A model generated the notes under the pieces. That model saw nothing but the letters and a program-made list of their open reading frames with translations. It was not told the DNA's origin and did no database searches. This document shows positions 61,625 to 64,000 of a stretch of DNA of 64,000 bases, in pieces. The first letter of the stretch is position 1. Each line of letters starts with the position of its first letter. Made by a program: the position numbers and the translations under genes. Source of the DNA: Rhizobium skierniewicense. Lineage in GTDB: Bacteria > Pseudomonadota > Alphaproteobacteria > Rhizobiales > Rhizobiaceae. Location: positions 496,001 to 560,000 of the forward strand of contig NZ_JACIDV010000001.1 of the NCBI RefSeq assembly GCF_014196515.1, written 5' to 3'.

Positions 61625-63331
61625 TTATTTCTTGCGGGACCAGTCCGCGATATTCCAGAGCTCGGAATCCCAGCCGGTCATCTTGACACCCTCCAATGTC
61701 AGCGATCGCGACGAAACCTGTCCGCGGTAGATGAGCGGAATGTGCGCGCCTTCTTCTGTCAGCATATCGTTGAGCTTTTTGGAAAGCTCGATGCGCTTCT
61801 CTTGTTCGGCAGTTTTGGAAAGTTCACCGAGAAGCTTGTCATATTCCGGGTTGCAATAACGTGGAATATTCTGGCCCTGCCAACCGTTGGAGGGAGCGGG
61901 GACCTTGTCGCACAGCCATTCCGCCAAATATTTTTCCGGGTCCGTTCCGTCGAAGTTGTTGGTGTACATTTCCACGTCGGCGTAGAACTTCTGGAAGGTA
62001 TCAGGGCTTGCCGGATCCCCGCCGAAGAACACCGAAGCGCTGGTATTGCGCAACTCCGCGTCAACGCCGATCTGCGACCACATATCCTTGACCAATTCCT
62101 GCGTGGCTTGACGAACGGAGTTGGTGGAGGTGGCGTAGAGGTAGGACAGGCGAACGCCATTCTTGGCACGGATGCCGTCTGGACCCTTGGCCCAGCCAGC
62201 ATCGTCTAGCAGCTTGTTAGCGCCGTCGATGTCTTGGGTTAGGCACCAGTCGTTTGCCGTTGAAGCATAGGCTTCCGGACCGGGCACGATGTTACATGTT
62301 GGCCTACCGGATTCGCCATAGGCAGCTTCATCGATGATGTTACGGTCGATCGCCATGGAAAGAGCCCGGCGAACGGCAGGGTCCGACAGGGATGGATGTG
62401 GACCGGCTTCCTTGGTCGATCGTTTGTCGCCCAACGCCGGGTCGGCATTGTAATGATTGAGGTTAATGCGCTCAACCTGGGTGCCAAACGCTGTGACCAG
62501 CTCACCCTTACCCGCGGCCACCATGGTCGCCAGAATTTCGGGCTCGACCTGCATGTTCCAAGCGTAATCGAACTCACCGGTTTCCAACACCGCGCGGGCA
62601 GCGGAGGCCGCGTCACCGCCGCCTTTCAGCGTGGCTGTCGCGAAGGCAGGTTTGTCCGGATCGCGGTAGTTTGGATTCGCGATGAAGCTGATGACATCGT
62701 TGGGTTTGAAATCCTTGACGACGAAGGGGCCGGTTCCGATGGGTCCGAAATTCGCCGATGTGCAGCCGGGGGCTTTCGCGCCGACGCAATTTTCGAATTG
62801 CTTTTTCTGAATGATCGGGGACTGGCCACCGACAAAGGCGCTGTAGGGATAAGGCTTGGGTTCGTTGAAGGTAATTTTGACAGTGTGTGGATCGGGCGCT
62901 TCGACCGTTTTGACGCCTTCGTACTGTGCCGCCTGTGCGCAACCGCCGTCCGGGGCTGTGCAATATTTCCAGGTGAAAATCACGTCTTCGGCCGTCAGCG
63001 GTGTACCATCCGACCATTTTACGTCGGGCTTGAGCTTCCATGTCATGCTCAGCAAGTCTTTCGATATGCCACCATTTTCCAGCGTCGGGATTTCGGTGAC
63101 CAGCGTGGGGACCAACCCGCCTTTTTCGTCGTACCGCGCCAGCGGCTCGATGACCATGGAGGCACTGTAGTACTCCTTCGTGCCACCCGAGAGATACGGG
63201 TTGAGCGTGGATACGGCCTGCCAAAAGAGTATCTTCAGTTCGCCGTCAGTGCCGCGTTCCGCATGCGCTGCAGGTGGGGCGAATGCCAAGGCGGCGACGC
63301 TGCCTGCTAACAAGATATTGGATTTTCTCAT
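61625..63331 (-). CDS. family 5 ABC transporter substrate-binding protein
   Basis: The 568-residue protein has a signal peptide (KSNILLAGSVAALAFAPPAA, cut near AHAE) and the SBP_bac_5 fold: LKILFWQAVSTLNPYLSGGT, LKPDVKWSDGTPLTAEDVIF, FGPIGTGPFVVKDFKPNDVI, LSDPAVRRALSMAIDRNII and NDMLTEEGAHIPLIYRGQVS. Two Cys pairs (TAPDGGCAQ and NCVGAKAPGCTS) may form disulfides, a feature of some peptide-binding relatives. It heads a leftward unit with two permeases. The divergent M20 peptidase gene on the other side of its promoter suggests an N-acylated amino acid or peptide ligand, which is inference. Confidence 0.93.
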   Translation of the reverse strand: MRKSNILLAGSVAALAFAPPAAHAERGTDGELKILFWQAVSTLNPYLSGGTKEYYSASMVIEPLARYDEKGGLVPTLVTEIPTLENGGISKDLLSMTWKLKPDVKWSDGTPLTAEDVIFTWKYCTAPDGGCAQAAQYEGVKTVEAPDPHTVKITFNEPKPYPYSAFVGGQSPIIQKKQFENCVGAKAPGCTSANFGPIGTGPFVVKDFKPNDVISFIANPNYRDPDKPAFATATLKGGGDAASAARAVLETGEFDYAWNMQVEPEILATMVAAGKGELVTAFGTQVERINLNHYNADPALGDKRSTKEAGPHPSLSDPAVRRALSMAIDRNIIDEAAYGESGRPTCNIVPGPEAYASTANDWCLTQDIDGANKLLDDAGWAKGPDGIRAKNGVRLSYLYATSTNSVRQATQELVKDMWSQIGVDAELRNTSASVFFGGDPASPDTFQKFYADVEMYTNNFDGTDPEKYLAEWLCDKVPAPSNGWQGQNIPRYCNPEYDKLLGELSKTAEQEKRIELSKKLNDMLTEEGAHIPLIYRGQVSSRSLTLEGVKMTGWDSELWNIADWSRKK

Positions 63332-63635
63332 TTTATTCCCCGTTTTGGATTGTTTTGCGTTTGCGCAGCGCGTGCGCGTCCTCGACGCTTCCTTGCAGCT
63401 GTGGCTTTTCTAACCACTTGACTTCACAAGGATTTCTTCAATTTCTCCTTTGTTTCGAAATTCTGAAAGCGAGTCCGCATCATTGGCCTCATGCGTATTT
63501 GACCAAATTTTGTGCCATCTAAACACGAGCCTATTTTTCATTCAAGATGCAAATTTCGCACTTGCAAAAAGAGATTTTACGAACGCAGTATGGGGGCAGA
63601 CCTGTGGGGAACCATGGAAAAAAAGGGGTGCAGAA
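63332..63635. promoter_or_regulatory. divergent promoter region between binding-protein and M20 peptidase genes
   Basis: These 304 bases separate the leftward binding-protein gene from the rightward peptidase gene. The middle is A+T-rich. TGCAA and TTGCA form a five-base dyad with a nine-base gap near 63548-63566, and a G+C-rich GCGCAGCGCGTGCGCG run lies near 63366. No regulator gene is adjacent inside the window. No clear -10/-35 pair could be fixed. A 63-codon frame overlapping the peptidase start is a shadow. Confidence 0.4.
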
Positions 63636-64000
63636 ATGCCGATTTTGAATCGTGTCGCCGAAATGCAGGACGATGTAGCCGCTTGGAGGCGCCACCTGCA
63701 TGAGACGCCGGAATTACTCTATGACGTCTTCCAAACATCGAAATTCGTCGCGGAGAAATTGCGGTCGTTCGGCTGCGACATCGTGGAAACCGGCATCGGC
63801 AAGACCGGTGTCGTCGGTGTCATCAGGGGTCGGCATGGAGATGGCCCAACGATTGGCTTTCGCGCCGATATGGACGCATTGCCGATTATGGAAACCAGCG
63901 GCAAGCCGTGGGCGTCAAAGGTCCCCGGCAAAGCCCACTCCTGCGGACACGATGGTCACACGGCCATGCTGTTGGGCGCTGCACAATATCTTTCGGAAAC
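63636..64000 (+). CDS. M20 family metallopeptidase / amidohydrolase, N-terminal part (runs off the right edge)
   Basis: The frame from ATG 63636 (AGGGG seven bases before) is open to the window end, 121 codons. It reads AEMQDDVAAWRRHLHETPEL, then KTGVVGVIRGRHGDGPTIGF, RADMDALPIMETSGKPW and SCGHDGHTAMLLGAAQYLSE. These are the N-terminal blocks of M20D enzymes (hippurate hydrolase, N-acyl amino-acid amidohydrolase, IAA-amino-acid hydrolase), with the Cys and His metal ligands in CGHDGH. It hydrolyses N-acyl or peptide amides in the cytoplasm. It is divergent from an importer unit and is probably served by it. The dimerisation domain and remaining ligands are beyond the edge. Confidence 0.9.
   Translation, partial: MPILNRVAEMQDDVAAWRRHLHETPELLYDVFQTSKFVAEKLRSFGCDIVETGIGKTGVVGVIRGRHGDGPTIGFRADMDALPIMETSGKPWASKVPGKAHSCGHDGHTAMLLGAAQYLSE

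Noticed and set aside
61121-62209. 362-codon frame antisense to the DppB-type permease and binding-protein genes
   Set aside because: It spans two real genes and their spacer, with no start signal or recognisable content.
63512-63703. 63-codon Cys- and Arg-rich frame before the M20 gene
   Set aside because: It overlaps the M20 start in another frame and has no ribosome-binding site.

Overview
The window looks like a chromosomal segment of a Rhizobiaceae bacterium, most likely Agrobacterium. The evidence is a cellulose operon with the rhizobial gene bcsN, a complete sulfoquinovose monooxygenase (smo) cluster whose sulfoquinovosidase has its substrate-recognition residues at the same numbers as the A. 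tumefaciens enzyme, a PraR-like XRE regulator, and a dense set of solute-importer operons. I saw no tRNA, rRNA, CRISPR array or intact mobile element. The window opens inside a CHASE4 sensor gene and closes inside an M20 peptidase gene.

Layout. 1-9.4 kb: RidA, then a leftward operon (NMT1/THI5-like importer, cytosine-deaminase-like amidohydrolase, FAD oxidase, flavodoxin-fold reductase) with a divergent LysR regulator and a creatininase; a matching dyad lies upstream of both the operon and the creatininase. 9.5-19.3 kb: FadR-type regulator, peptide importer, gamma-glutamyltransferase-family enzyme and M14-like carboxypeptidase. 19.5-22.5 kb: YihY protein, a YeiE-like LysR and a YeiH-like exporter. 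22.5-32.5 kb: smoABC (leftward) and smoDEFGHI (rightward), with a near-identical 20-bp element in front of smoC and smoE. 32.5-41 kb: an accessory stretch with poorly coding spacers, a DUF1349 protein, a cysteine-dioxygenase-like protein, an XRE / SARP-TPR regulator / small protein / YcaO / TfuA operon that should make a thioamide- or azoline-modified peptide, and an IS6-family transposase remnant. 41-50 kb: bcsN, bcsA, bcsB, bcsZ and a TPR protein. 50-63.3 kb: two more peptide-importer loci. One is split around a MarR-controlled divergent promoter with two operator copies and carries a creatininase, an isoaspartyl peptidase, a polysaccharide-deacetylase-like hydrolase and an SDR.

How the parts fit. 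Most of the window is scavenging. Each locus pairs an ABC importer with hydrolases for its likely cargo and with a nearby regulator. The smo cluster imports sulfoquinovosyl glycerol, hydrolyses it and removes the sulfonate as sulfite; the YeiE/YeiH pair beside it is a plausible sulfite outlet. The least explained part is the YcaO-TfuA operon. Its candidate precursors are a 78-residue protein ending in Gly-His-Cys and a 74-residue protein just upstream of YcaO. Functions come from recognised motifs and gene order; no search was run.
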